Part shown: positions 41,074 through 49,439 of the stretch, piece after piece | How positions within the stretch are numbered: position 1 is the first letter of the stretch | Layout of the letters: each line of letters opens with the position of its first letter | From: Nonomuraea endophytica | GTDB lineage: Bacteria > Actinomycetota > Actinomycetes > Streptosporangiales > Streptosporangiaceae | Direction: 5' to 3' | Length of the DNA stretch: 64,000 bases | NCBI RefSeq assembly: GCF_014203235.1 | Contig: NZ_JACHIN010000003.1 | Span: 426,154-490,153, forward strand | Made by a program: the position numbers and the translations under genes | Notes under the pieces: model-generated | Seen by the model: the letters and a program-made list of their open reading frames with translations, nothing else | Told to the model about the DNA's origin: nothing | Databases searched by the model: none

Positions 41074-43665
41074 ATGGCGGCCGACCTGCTCCCCCTGGCG
41101 CTGTCGCGTCCCAACGAGGCGCTGGAACGCGCCCGCCGGCTGCTGGCCGACGATCCGGGCCCGTACGCCGCCTCGCTCGCCCGGCAGGCCATCGGCATCG
41201 TGCTGCGCGAGTTCGGCGACATCGAGCAGGCGGTCCGGGAGCTGCGCGCGGCCCGGCGGCTGGCCAGGAAGTCCCGCTCGGCCGAGCGGGAGGCCGACGT
41301 GCTGGCCACGCTCGGCGTCGCGCTCGTCTTCGCCGGGCGCACCGCCTCCGGCCGCACCGCGCTCAACACCGCCGTCGGGCTGTCCACCGGCCTGACCCAC
41401 GGCCGCATCCTGCTCAGGCGCGGCGGCGTGCTGCTCGTGCTGGGCCGCCACCGGGCCGCGCTGGCCGACCTGAACGCCGCCATCTCCGTGCTGCGCGTGG
41501 CCGGCGACCTGCTGTGGGAGGCCCGCGCCCGCACCGAACGGGCCTTCTGCCACCTCGCGCTCGGCGCGCTGGCCCGCGCCGCCGCCGATCTCGGCCGGGC
41601 CGAGGAGCTGTTCGTCCAGACGGGGCAGGAACTGGAGTCGGCCGACGCCACCGCCAACCACGGCGTGCTGGCGCTGCGCGTCGGCGACCTGCCCGCCGCC
41701 CTCGGCCACTTCGACGCCGCCGCCCGCCGCTACGACCGGCTCGGCGCGGTCGACGCCAACCTGAGCCTGCACCGCTGCGCCGCCCTGCTGACCGCCGGGC
41801 TGCCCGAGGAGGCGCTGGCGGAGGCGGACGAGGCCATCGAGCGGCTGCTCGGCACCCGCGGGCAGCGCTCCAAACAGGCCGAGCTCATGCTGACCGCGGC
41901 CGACTGCGCGCTCGCGGCCGGCCGCCCGGCCGCCGCGCTGGAACGTGCCGAAGGCGCCGCCCGGCTCTTCGACCGGCAGCGGCGCCGCTGGTGGCGGGCG
42001 CACGCGCGGCTGGTGATGGTGCGGGCCGAGTTCGCCGCCGGGTCGCCGACCGGGGCGCTGCTGCGGGCTGCCGGGGCGTGCGTGCGCGAACTGGCCGCGC
42101 TCTCCTCGCCACACCTGCCGCTCGGCCACCTGCTGGCCGGCCGGATCGCGCTCGCGCTGGGCCGTACCGGCGTGGCGCGCGAGCACCTCACGGCGGCGGC
42201 GCGGGCGCGGCGGGGCGGGCCCGCGCAGGCACGCACCACGGGCTGGCTCGCCCACGCCCTGCTCGCGCAGCTCGACGGCGACGCGCGGGCGCTGTTGCAC
42301 GCCTGCGGCCGCGGCCTCGCCGTCATCGACGAGCACCGCGGCACGCTCGGCTCCTCCGAGCTGCGCGCCCAGGCCAGCGCGCAGGGCGCCGAACTGGCCG
42401 CGCTCGGCCAGCGCCACGCCCTGCTCGCGGGCCGGCCGAGGACGCTGCTGACGTGGAGCGAGCGGTGGCGGGCCGGCGCGCTGGCCGTCCCCCCGGCCCG
42501 CCCGCCTGACGACCCCGACCTGCAGTCCGACCTCGCCGCGATCCGCGCGGTCGCCGGACGGCTGGCCGACGCGCACGCCCGCGGCCTGCCGACCGCGCTC
42601 CTCCAGGCCGAGCAGGTACGGCTGGAGCGCGCGGCACGGGCCAGAGCGCTGCGTGCCCGCGGCGACCGGATCGCCTGCCCGCCCTTCGACACCGGCAGGC
42701 TCCTGGCGGCGCTGGACGAGAACCTGCTGCTCGAACTCGTCGAGGTCGACGGCCGTCTGCACGTCCTGCTCTGCGGCGACGGCCGGGTACGGCGGCTGCC
42801 AGCAGGCCCGGTCGAGCAGGCGGCGCGGCAGCTGCACCTGGCCAGGTTCGCGCTCTCGCGGCTGGCCCACGGCCGCTCCACGCTCGCCCCCACGGCGCTG
42901 CTCGGCCAGCTGGAGAGCGCGGGCACCGAGCTGGAACAGCTGCTGCTCGGGGCGGCGGGCCGGGTGCTCGGCGACCGGGACGTGGTGATCGTGCCGCCCG
43001 GCCGCCTGCACGGGGTGCCGTGGAGCCTGCTGCCGTCGCTGCGCGGGCGCGTCGTGAGCGTGGCGCCGTCGGCCACCTCCTGGCTGCGCGCCCATGAGCC
43101 GGAGGCGGACGGTGACGGCGTGGTGCTGGTACGCGGGCCAGGCCTGGCCTCGAAGGGCGCCGAGGTGCCGAAGATCGCCGCCGGGCACGCCGACCCGGTC
43201 GTGCTGGAGGACGGGACGGCGACCGTACCCAGAATCCTGGAGGCGATGGAGGGACGGCGGCTCGCGCACATCGCCGCGCACGGGACCTTCCGCGCCGACA
43301 GCCCGCTGTTCTCGGCGCTGCGCGTGGACGACGGGCCGCTGACGGTCTACGACCTGGAGCGCCTGCGCCGACCGCCGCGGCAGGTGGTGTTGTCGAGCTG
43401 CGAGTCGGGGCGGGGCGCGGCGGCGGGCGCGGACGAGCTGCTCGGTCTGGTGGCCTGCCTGGTGGAGCTGGGCACGGCCGGGGTGGTGGCCAGCGTCGTC
43501 CCGGTCAACGACGCGGCCGCGGTGCCGCTGATGGTCAGCCTGCACCGGGAGCTGCGGGCCGGGGCGCCGCTGCCCGCCGCGCTGACGGCCGCCCGCCGCG
43601 AGTGCGCGGGTGACCCGGTGGCGGTGGCGACGGGGTGGTCGTTCCAGTCGTTCGGGGCGGGATGA
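41074..43665 (+). CDS. TPR-CHAT protease
   Basis: An 863-residue cytoplasmic protein. Residues 1 to about 440 are tetratricopeptide-like helical repeats (IGIVLREFGDIEQAVRELRA, ANHGVLALRVGDLPAALGHF). A linker follows, and about 590-863 form a CHAT domain, a caspase-fold protease. The catalytic pair is His736 in HIAAHGTFRADSPLFSAL and Cys776 in VVLSSCESGRG. TPRs normally receive the activating signal or partner. The ATG at 41074 lies 58 bp from the divergent subtilase start. No nucleic-acid-binding or CRISPR effector gene is adjacent, so the trigger is unknown. Position and company suggest it heads the proteolytic/sigma island. Confidence 0.9.
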   Translation: MAADLLPLALSRPNEALERARRLLADDPGPYAASLARQAIGIVLREFGDIEQAVRELRAARRLARKSRSAEREADVLATLGVALVFAGRTASGRTALNTAVGLSTGLTHGRILLRRGGVLLVLGRHRAALADLNAAISVLRVAGDLLWEARARTERAFCHLALGALARAAADLGRAEELFVQTGQELESADATANHGVLALRVGDLPAALGHFDAAARRYDRLGAVDANLSLHRCAALLTAGLPEEALAEADEAIERLLGTRGQRSKQAELMLTAADCALAAGRPAAALERAEGAARLFDRQRRRWWRAHARLVMVRAEFAAGSPTGALLRAAGACVRELAALSSPHLPLGHLLAGRIALALGRTGVAREHLTAAARARRGGPAQARTTGWLAHALLAQLDGDARALLHACGRGLAVIDEHRGTLGSSELRAQASAQGAELAALGQRHALLAGRPRTLLTWSERWRAGALAVPPARPPDDPDLQSDLAAIRAVAGRLADAHARGLPTALLQAEQVRLERAARARALRARGDRIACPPFDTGRLLAALDENLLLELVEVDGRLHVLLCGDGRVRRLPAGPVEQAARQLHLARFALSRLAHGRSTLAPTALLGQLESAGTELEQLLLGAAGRVLGDRDVVIVPPGRLHGVPWSLLPSLRGRVVSVAPSATSWLRAHEPEADGDGVVLVRGPGLASKGAEVPKIAAGHADPVVLEDGTATVPRILEAMEGRRLAHIAAHGTFRADSPLFSALRVDDGPLTVYDLERLRRPPRQVVLSSCESGRGAAAGADELLGLVACLVELGTAGVVASVVPVNDAAAVPLMVSLHRELRAGAPLPAALTAARRECAGDPVAVATGWSFQSFGAG

Positions 43666-43673
43666 CGCAACTC

Positions 43674-43722
43674 CTTACGGCCTAAGGTATTGTGGTCTTC
43701 GGTAATCGCTTATGCCGTAAAG
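43674..43722. promoter_or_regulatory. Two CTTA-N5-TAAG-type dyads upstream of a hydrolase gene
   Basis: CTTACGGCCTAAG (43674-43686) and CTTATGCCGTAAAG (43709-43722) are two copies of a CTTA/TAAG half-site pair, 35 bp apart. TTACGGC (43675-43681) and GCCGTAA (43714-43720) are also a perfect inverted repeat of each other. They lie between the CHAT stop and the start of the hydrolase gene, where a repressor could act. No regulator gene is adjacent. Confidence 0.45.
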
Positions 43723-43739
43723 AGATAAGGGGGCATCCC

Positions 43740-44585
43740 ATGCCGAACGCGACCCTCCACGACGGGCAGACCATCGAGTTCGAGATCCACGGAGACGGGC
43801 CGGCCCTGCTGCTGCCGGCCAACCCGCACCCGGCGGAGGACGCCGCCAAGGCCGAGGAGGCCGCCAAGTGGGGCGCCGACCTCTCGCTCGGCCACCACCT
43901 GGTCCAAGGGCTGAGCGACGGCTTCCGCGTCATCGTCTTCGACTACGAGGGGCACGTGCTGAGCCGGCCCAAGCCCGAGACGCTCACGCCGGACAACCTC
44001 GCCCGCGACATGCTCGCCGTCGCCGACGCGGCGGGCGCCGGGACCTTCGCCTACTACGGCTACTCCTGGCTGGCCCTGACCGGGCTGCAGCTCGCCATCC
44101 GCACCGACCGGCTCTCCGCGCTGGTCATGGGCGGGTATCCGCCGATCGGCGGGCCGTACGAGGCGATGCTGGCCGTCACCATGGCCACCTACCAGATGGC
44201 GCTGGAGGCGCCCGCCCAGCCTGCAGAGCCCGCCGAGCCGGGGGAGGCGGGGGACTGGTCGAGCGTCACGGTGACGATGTCGCCCGCGCAGACCCGGCAG
44301 TTCGCCACGCTCTACCAGGCGTTGAAGGGCTTCGACGACGCCGCCGTCCAGGATCGGGTGACCTGCCCCCGGCTGGCCTTCGCCGGGTCAGGCGACGTGA
44401 TCGAGTACGGCCCGGCGTGGGGCGACACGGTCGTCGACATCGCCGGGCCGTTCAGAGAGCGGCGGGCCGAGATGGAGGCGCACGGCTGGGACGTGCGCCT
44501 GCTCGACGGGCTCGACCACATGAGCGCCATGCAGGCCGCCACGGTCGTGCCCCTCATCCGGCCTTGGCTGGCCGCCGCTCTCTGA
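43740..44585 (+). CDS. Alpha/beta hydrolase
   Basis: A 281-residue alpha/beta-hydrolase fold protein without signal peptide. The nucleophile elbow is unusual, AYYGYSWLALTG with Ser109. A terminal histidine is in LDGLDHMSAMQA, and the acid probably in the AGSGDVIEYGP loop. A cap-like insertion around residues 155-180 is rich in Ala, Glu and Pro. The ATG at 43740 is preceded by AAGGGGG. The substrate is not evident. It converges on the snapalysin gene with 6 bp between stops. Confidence 0.85.
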   Translation: MPNATLHDGQTIEFEIHGDGPALLLPANPHPAEDAAKAEEAAKWGADLSLGHHLVQGLSDGFRVIVFDYEGHVLSRPKPETLTPDNLARDMLAVADAAGAGTFAYYGYSWLALTGLQLAIRTDRLSALVMGGYPPIGGPYEAMLAVTMATYQMALEAPAQPAEPAEPGEAGDWSSVTVTMSPAQTRQFATLYQALKGFDDAAVQDRVTCPRLAFAGSGDVIEYGPAWGDTVVDIAGPFRERRAEMEAHGWDVRLLDGLDHMSAMQAATVVPLIRPWLAAAL

Positions 44586-44591
44586 GTGACC

Positions 44592-45110
44592 TCAGCGGTT
44601 GACGTGAACCTTGCCGAACTCGACGGCCGGGGTGCCGCCGGCGAAGTTCCGGTCCACCTCGGCCCGTTCGGCCGCGTTCGGGTTGGGGTTGGTGCAGCTC
44701 GTGCCGGCGCTCGAACCCGACATCAGGTCCGTGCAACGGCCGGTGCGGCGGTCGGGCAGGCCCAGGATGTGACCGATCTCGTGGGTGGCGATGCGCAGCG
44801 GGTTGTGACCCTGCGCGGTGGCCTGCCGGCCCATCCAGATGGTGCCGCGGCCCAGGCTGGTCGGCAGTGCCCGGGGCCAGCCGTTGTCGGCCAGGACGGT
44901 GATCTGCGCGGGGGTGCCGGGGACGAGGCGGACGTTGACGACGCTGCTGTTCCAGATCTGCGCCGCCTGGTCCACCGTGGCCCGGAACTCCTGCGCCCGG
45001 CTGGCGTCGTAGCGCAGCACTCGCACCACGGAGCCCTGCGCCGGGGAGCTGAGCAGCAGGAAGGTGAGGGAGAGGACGAGGGACAAGGACAGTCGAAGGA
45101 TTCGTGACAT
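44592..45110 (-). CDS. Snapalysin-type secreted zinc metalloprotease (M7)
   Basis: A 172-residue secreted protease. The signal peptide (first about 26 residues) is strongly hydrophobic. The mature enzyme is of the small M7 size and has HEIGHILGLPD, in which His110, His114 and Asp120 bind zinc (Asp as third ligand is the M7 hallmark), followed by the Met-turn DLMSG and the pattern CTNPNPNAAERAEVDRNF known from snapalysin. Two cysteines probably form a disulphide. GGAGGAT-like sequence precedes the start. Usually a LysR activator is divergent from snpA; here none is adjacent. Confidence 0.9.
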   Translation of the reverse strand: MSRILRLSLSLVLSLTFLLLSSPAQGSVVRVLRYDASRAQEFRATVDQAAQIWNSSVVNVRLVPGTPAQITVLADNGWPRALPTSLGRGTIWMGRQATAQGHNPLRIATHEIGHILGLPDRRTGRCTDLMSGSSAGTSCTNPNPNAAERAEVDRNFAGGTPAVEFGKVHVNR

Positions 45111-45194
45111 GGATCCTCCTCAAAGTGGGGGGTGCTGTCACGGTAAGCGGCTCTTGCTCTCCAGGGGGCCCCGCCAGATTGCCCCTATCACCGT

Positions 45195-45260
45195 GTTATG
45201 CCCGGCGCGGTTCGGCGGATCGGAAGGGTTATGCCCGGCGTAGTTCGGCGGAGCGGAAGG
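45195..45260. repeat. 33-bp tandem duplication over the end of the acyltransferase gene
   Basis: Bases 45195-45227 and 45228-45260 are tandem copies with about three differences. The second copy contains the last codons and TAA stop of the acyltransferase gene; the first repeats those 11 codons in frame beyond the stop, including a second TAA. It is a small recent duplication of the gene's 3' end. Confidence 0.75.
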
Positions 45261-46401
45261 CCGCCACGCACACCAGGAGCGCCGCCGCGAACACCGGCAA
45301 CCAGGCCACCCGGGCCACCACCCAGCCCGATTCGACGGGCGCGGTGTGCAGTCCCGGCAGGGGTCCGGCCGCCGCCAGGCCCAGCGCGGTGACCGCGATC
45401 ATGGCCGTCTGGTGCCAGAGGAACACCGTCATCGCCGACAGGTTCGCCAGCGCCACCGCCGCCCACGCCGCCGGACGGCGCAGCGCCCGCGTCAGCGGCC
45501 CGTGGGCCAGCAGCGCCGCCCCGCACTGGGCCAGGCCGAAGGCGACCGCGGCGAGCGTGGGCGGGTTCAGGTTGGAGATCGTCGCGCCCGGCACACCCAC
45601 CATGGACGCCGGATACCCGCCCCAGACCACCAGCGCCGCGGCACTCACCCCACCGGCCACCAGCAGACCCCAGCCAGCGCTCCGGGAACGCAGACCGCCG
45701 CCGCCCTCAGCCACCCCCACTCCGCCGCGGGTCCCGGCCGCGCCCACCCCGCCAAGGGTCGCGCCGAGCCTGCCTCGGGTCCAGGCCGCGCCCAGCGTGT
45801 ACGGCACCAGCCAGCCCGCGGCCAGGTTGACCCAGCCGAGCCAGTCCGGGGCGGCCAGGCCGTACCGGAGCAGGTCGACCAGCGCGACGACGGCCAGCGG
45901 CCACACCGGGTGCAGGCGGACGGCCAGCGGCGTGGCGGCGGTCAGCACCGCGAACACCAGCAGGAACCACAGCGGCGAGACCACCAGCCGCACCAGCGCG
46001 GTCACGGTCTCGAGCTCGGCCCCGGCCACGAGCATCCCGCCCGCCGCCGCGCACCACACCACCAGCACCGGCACGACGGGACGGGTCAGCCTGACCATGC
46101 GCGCGCGGATCCACGGCCCGTAGCCGGTGGCAGAAGCGTAGGACTTGGCCGCGGTCATGCCGCCGACCAGGAAGAACAGTGCGAGCGTCTGGAACACCCA
46201 GGAGATCGGGGCCAGTTCGGGCACGGCCTTGAGCGGGCTGGTCACCCGGACCGAGCCGCTGTCGGCGACCAGCGCGGTCACCAGCCAGTGGCCCAGCACG
46301 ACGCCGAGGATGGCCAGGGCGCGCAGCCCGTCCACGGCGCGGTCGCGGCCGGGCGGGGTGGCGGCGTCGATGCGCCCGGACAGCGTCGGCTCAGCCTTCA
46401 T
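45229..46401 (-). CDS. Membrane acyltransferase (acyltransferase_3-like)
   Basis: A 390-residue multi-pass membrane protein related to acyltransferase_3. The start RDRAVDGLRALAILGVVLGHWLV contains the expected His, followed by FFLVGGMTAAKSYASA and an Arg-rich loop RARMVRLTRPVVPV. A Gly-rich, low-complexity cytoplasmic or external loop occupies about residues 225-260. It should acylate a lipid-linked or surface sugar. The ATG at 46401 lies inside the 3' end of the upstream hydrolase gene (11-bp overlap), so translation is coupled. Confidence 0.82.
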   Translation of the reverse strand: MKAEPTLSGRIDAATPPGRDRAVDGLRALAILGVVLGHWLVTALVADSGSVRVTSPLKAVPELAPISWVFQTLALFFLVGGMTAAKSYASATGYGPWIRARMVRLTRPVVPVLVVWCAAAGGMLVAGAELETVTALVRLVVSPLWFLLVFAVLTAATPLAVRLHPVWPLAVVALVDLLRYGLAAPDWLGWVNLAAGWLVPYTLGAAWTRGRLGATLGGVGAAGTRGGVGVAEGGGGLRSRSAGWGLLVAGGVSAAALVVWGGYPASMVGVPGATISNLNPPTLAAVAFGLAQCGAALLAHGPLTRALRRPAAWAAVALANLSAMTVFLWHQTAMIAVTALGLAAAGPLPGLHTAPVESGWVVARVAWLPVFAAALLVCVAAFRSAELRRA

Positions 46402-47320
46402 GGCCGGCCACGATCGCGGAGATGGCGCGCAGCGAGGGCGTGCCGGCGTTGAGGTAGTCGCTGTGGGCGGCCGGGCCGGCGGGGAAGATCCGGGCGCCGA
46501 AGCCGGGCGAGACGGGGTCGGCGCCCAGGCCGAGGGTGGCGAAGGGCAGCGTGACGCGGGTGTGCGGCACGCCGGAAATCCAGTCGCGGTCGCCGCGCCC
46601 GGCCCAGACGTCGGCGGTGGTGCGGAGGGCGGCGGCGGTGTCCGCGCCGGTGCCGGGGCTGCCGTACAGGACGATCGCCTCGACGGGCAGGCCGGGCGCG
46701 GCGCTGCCGCAGACGACGGCGCCGTAGGAGTGGCACACGAGCGAGATCCGCGCGCCCGGCTTCGCGGCACGCAGTTCGCGCACGAAGGCGCGCAGGCCGG
46801 GCGCCGCCGCGTCGGCCAGGCCGGTGGTCAGCACCTGCGGGCTGACCGTGGCGGGGGTGCGGTAGCCCACCCAGGCGACGACGGCCGCGCGCTCGCCGAG
46901 CTGGGCGGCCAGCCGGGTGGCGCCGCCGTAGAGGCGGCCGTAGGAGTCGAGGTCGGTGTCGGAGCCGGGGACCAGCACGGCGATCCTCCCGGAGCGCGAC
47001 AGGTCGCCGAAGACCTCGGCCGTCCGCCCGCCGTCGCGGCCGTCGAAGGACAGGAACGTGCGGTCCTGGCCCGCCATCGCCCGCAGCGCCGCGGCCCGCG
47101 AGGGGTGTCCCGCCGCGGCCGCCGACCGCTCGGCCGCCAGGACCGAGGTACGGCTCGCCGCGTACCGGCCGGCGAGGACGGCGGGATCGGCCGAGGACAG
47201 CGGCGGCTGGACGGCGGGAGGCGGGGCGGGCACCGCCGCCGAGCCCGTCGCCCCCGAGAACGGTACGGCCACCGCCGCGGCGACCATGGTGCGCAGCAGC
47301 AGCCGGCTGAGGAAGGACAT
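46391..47320 (-). CDS. Exported alpha/beta hydrolase (DUF1023-like)
   Basis: A 309-residue hydrolase with a signal peptide ending near ATGSAA. The nucleophile is Ser198 in LVCHSYGAVVCG, and strand IAVLVPGSDTDLDSY precedes it, a pattern of the DUF1023 hydrolases of actinomycetes. Other likely triad members are in GRGDRDWISG and PAAHSDYLN. It is encoded directly before a membrane acyltransferase, so removal and addition of acyl groups on the same surface target is possible, but this is speculation. Confidence 0.85.
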   Translation of the reverse strand: MSFLSRLLLRTMVAAAVAVPFSGATGSAAVPAPPPAVQPPLSSADPAVLAGRYAASRTSVLAAERSAAAAGHPSRAAALRAMAGQDRTFLSFDGRDGGRTAEVFGDLSRSGRIAVLVPGSDTDLDSYGRLYGGATRLAAQLGERAAVVAWVGYRTPATVSPQVLTTGLADAAAPGLRAFVRELRAAKPGARISLVCHSYGAVVCGSAAPGLPVEAIVLYGSPGTGADTAAALRTTADVWAGRGDRDWISGVPHTRVTLPFATLGLGADPVSPGFGARIFPAGPAAHSDYLNAGTPSLRAISAIVAGHEG

Positions 47321-47447
47321 GCCGGAAAACCTAGGGATCGCACCAGGTCGTCAGCGTCCCGCCGAAGAGTGGATCTTCGCCTAACTCTCAGGTACTACCC
47401 CCGCGCCTGGTCGATGCGGTCATCGGGGCATGGAAGGCTGACATCCT

Positions 47448-47969
47448 ATGAGTACCGTCGAGTCCCTTCTTGCCCACCCTTATCCGCTTATCCGTGGTGG
47501 TGGGCTCTTCCTCCTGTTTCTCGGCCTCGGCTTCCTGCTGAGCTGGATCTTCCGCTCGCGCTGGCTGGTCTTCGTCATCGGCGGTTTCGCCACCGGCCTG
47601 ACCGCCAGCGGGCTGAGCGCGCTGCTGCCCTCGCTGGGCAAGCCCTCGTTCATCCACATCGCCGGCCTGGCCGGCGCCATCGTGATCGAGATGGGGCTCA
47701 TCTACCTGGTGCTGACCCGGTTCAAGGACGCGGGCGAGCGTACGCTCATCCTGTGGATCCTGCTCGTCGTGGGCGTGCACTTCCTGCCCATGGGGCTGGC
47801 GCACGGGCCGCTCATCGTGGTGCTCGGCCTCCTGCTGATCGTCAACGCGTTCGTCGGGCTGCGGGCGGAGCGGGTGCCCATGCAGGTCTTCGGCATCGTG
47901 GACGGTCTGCTGAAGATGGGTTTCGGGGCCGTGATGCTGCTGGCCTACCCGGCACTCACCTTCACCTGA
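47448..47969 (+). CDS. Small multi-pass membrane protein
   Basis: A 173-residue protein with five to six predicted membrane helices (LFLLFLGLGFLLSWIF, IHIAGLAGAIVIEMGLIYLV, LILWILLVVGVHFLP, LIVVLGLLLIVNAFVGL). The motif VGVHFLPMGLAHG between helices is distinctive. It may belong to the DUF6609 group, which I cannot confirm. It is transcribed alone, divergent from the hydrolase/acyltransferase pair. Its function is unknown. Confidence 0.75.
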   Translation: MSTVESLLAHPYPLIRGGGLFLLFLGLGFLLSWIFRSRWLVFVIGGFATGLTASGLSALLPSLGKPSFIHIAGLAGAIVIEMGLIYLVLTRFKDAGERTLILWILLVVGVHFLPMGLAHGPLIVVLGLLLIVNAFVGLRAERVPMQVFGIVDGLLKMGFGAVMLLAYPALTFT

Positions 47970-48000
47970 GCCTTCATGTGAGCCTTCACGTGAGCCTTCA
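47967..48000. repeat. Three direct repeats TGAGCCTTCA at 12-bp spacing
   Basis: TGAGCCTTCA occurs at 47967, 47979 and 47991; the first contains the stop codon of the membrane-protein gene. The three copies continue the reading frame period, so this looks like a small slippage duplication after the stop. Confidence 0.7.
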
Positions 48001-48053
48001 GCTGGGCCGGGCAAGTCTATTGACCTTGTAGGAAATATCGGAATCCTGGAGGT

Positions 48054-49439
48054 ATGGCGCTCTGGACTCCTGATCCCACCTTCTATCCCTCGCCCCGCGA
48101 CGCTGCCGCGGGGCCGCCCGAGAAGCTCGCCTACGTGGCCGCCTTCGACCGCAAGGCCGAGCGGCCCGACGCGATCGCCGTCCTCGACACCGACCCCGCC
48201 TCGGCCACCTACGGCGAGCTCGTCGGCTGGACCGACCTGCCCAACACCGGCGACGAGCTGCACCACTTCGGGTGGAACGCCTGCAGCAGCGCGCTGTGCC
48301 CGTCGGCCCCGCACCCGCACACCGAGCGGCGCTACCTTGTCGTCCCCGGGCTGCGCAGCTCCCGGATCCACATCTTCGACACCAAGGACCGGATCAGCCC
48401 GGAACTGGTCAAGGTCATCGAAGCGGACGAACTGGCCGTCAAGGCCGGGTACTCGCGCCCGCACACCGTGCACTGCGGGCCCGACGGGCTCTACGTCTCC
48501 GCGCTCGGCGGGGTCAACGGGGAGGAGGGGCCCGGCGGCATCGCCGTACTGGATCATCGGACCTTCGAGGTGCGCAGGCGGTGGGAGAGCGAGCGCGGGC
48601 CGCAGTATCTGGCCTATGACTTCTGGTGGCATCTCAACCACGACGTGCTGATCACCTCGGAGTGGGGCACGCCGTCGATGATCGAGGACGGACTCGTCGG
48701 CGAGCTGCTGCTCGGCCGCAAGTACGGTCACCGGCTGCACGTCTGGGACCTGCCCAAGGGCCGTCACCTGCAGGAGATCGACCTGGGCGACCAATATCAG
48801 ATGCCGCTGGAGCTGCGCCCCGCCCACGACCCCACCCGGCAGTACGGCTTCGTCGGCGTCGTCACCAGCGTCGAGGACCTGTCGGCGTCGGTCTGGCTGT
48901 GGTTCCGCGAGGGTGAGCAGTTCGCGGTGCGCAAGGTCATCACGATCCCCGCCGAGCCCGCCGACGCCGCGGACCTGCCGCCGCTGCTGCAGCCGTTCGG
49001 CGCGGTGCCGCCGCTGGTCACCGACATCGACCTGTCGGTGGACGACCAGCGCCTGTACGTCTCCTGCTGGGGCACCGGCGAGCTCAAGCAGTACGACGTC
49101 GCCGACCCCTTCAACCCGGTCGAGATCGGCTCGCTGCGCATCGGCGGCATCACCGGACGCACCCCGCACCCGGCCCGCCCCGGCCAGGAGTTGCGCGGCG
49201 GCCCGCAGATGGTCGAGGTCAGCCGCGACGGCAAGCGCGTCTACCTCACCAACTCCCTGTACGGCGCCTGGGACGACCAGTTCTACCCCGAGGGCGTCGG
49301 CTCCTGGCTGGCCAAGGTCGACACCGACGCGTTCGCCTTCGACGAGCGGCTGTTCGTCACCGACTTCCGCGGCCTGCGCCCCCACCAGGTCAAGCTTCAG
49401 GGCGGCGACGCCTCCTCCGACTCCTACTGCTTCCCGTGA
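48054..49439 (+). CDS. Methanethiol oxidase / selenium-binding protein (SELENBP1 family)
   Basis: A 461-residue beta-propeller of the SBP56/SELENBP1 family. Bacterial and human members oxidise methanethiol to formaldehyde, hydrogen sulphide and hydrogen peroxide using copper. Visible signatures are DELHHFGWNACSSALCPS with the conserved His-His and Cys, TKDRISPELVKVIEADEL, GYSRPHTVHCGPDGLYVSALGG in two adjoining parts, and WHLNHDVLITSEWGTP. It has no signal peptide. The stop overlaps the start of a membrane-protein gene by 4 bases, suggesting joint function. Confidence 0.9.
   Translation: MALWTPDPTFYPSPRDAAAGPPEKLAYVAAFDRKAERPDAIAVLDTDPASATYGELVGWTDLPNTGDELHHFGWNACSSALCPSAPHPHTERRYLVVPGLRSSRIHIFDTKDRISPELVKVIEADELAVKAGYSRPHTVHCGPDGLYVSALGGVNGEEGPGGIAVLDHRTFEVRRRWESERGPQYLAYDFWWHLNHDVLITSEWGTPSMIEDGLVGELLLGRKYGHRLHVWDLPKGRHLQEIDLGDQYQMPLELRPAHDPTRQYGFVGVVTSVEDLSASVWLWFREGEQFAVRKVITIPAEPADAADLPPLLQPFGAVPPLVTDIDLSVDDQRLYVSCWGTGELKQYDVADPFNPVEIGSLRIGGITGRTPHPARPGQELRGGPQMVEVSRDGKRVYLTNSLYGAWDDQFYPEGVGSWLAKVDTDAFAFDERLFVTDFRGLRPHQVKLQGGDASSDSYCFP

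Noticed and set aside
34562-43665. A true type III-E CRISPR/Craspase locus
   Set aside because: TPR-CHAT and ECF sigma are present but there is no gRAMP effector, no Csx30-size protein, no Cas1/Cas2 and no repeat array.
32593-43740. Mobile island with integrase or insertion sequences
   Set aside because: I found no transposase, integrase, tRNA gene or terminal direct repeat around the protease/sigma region.
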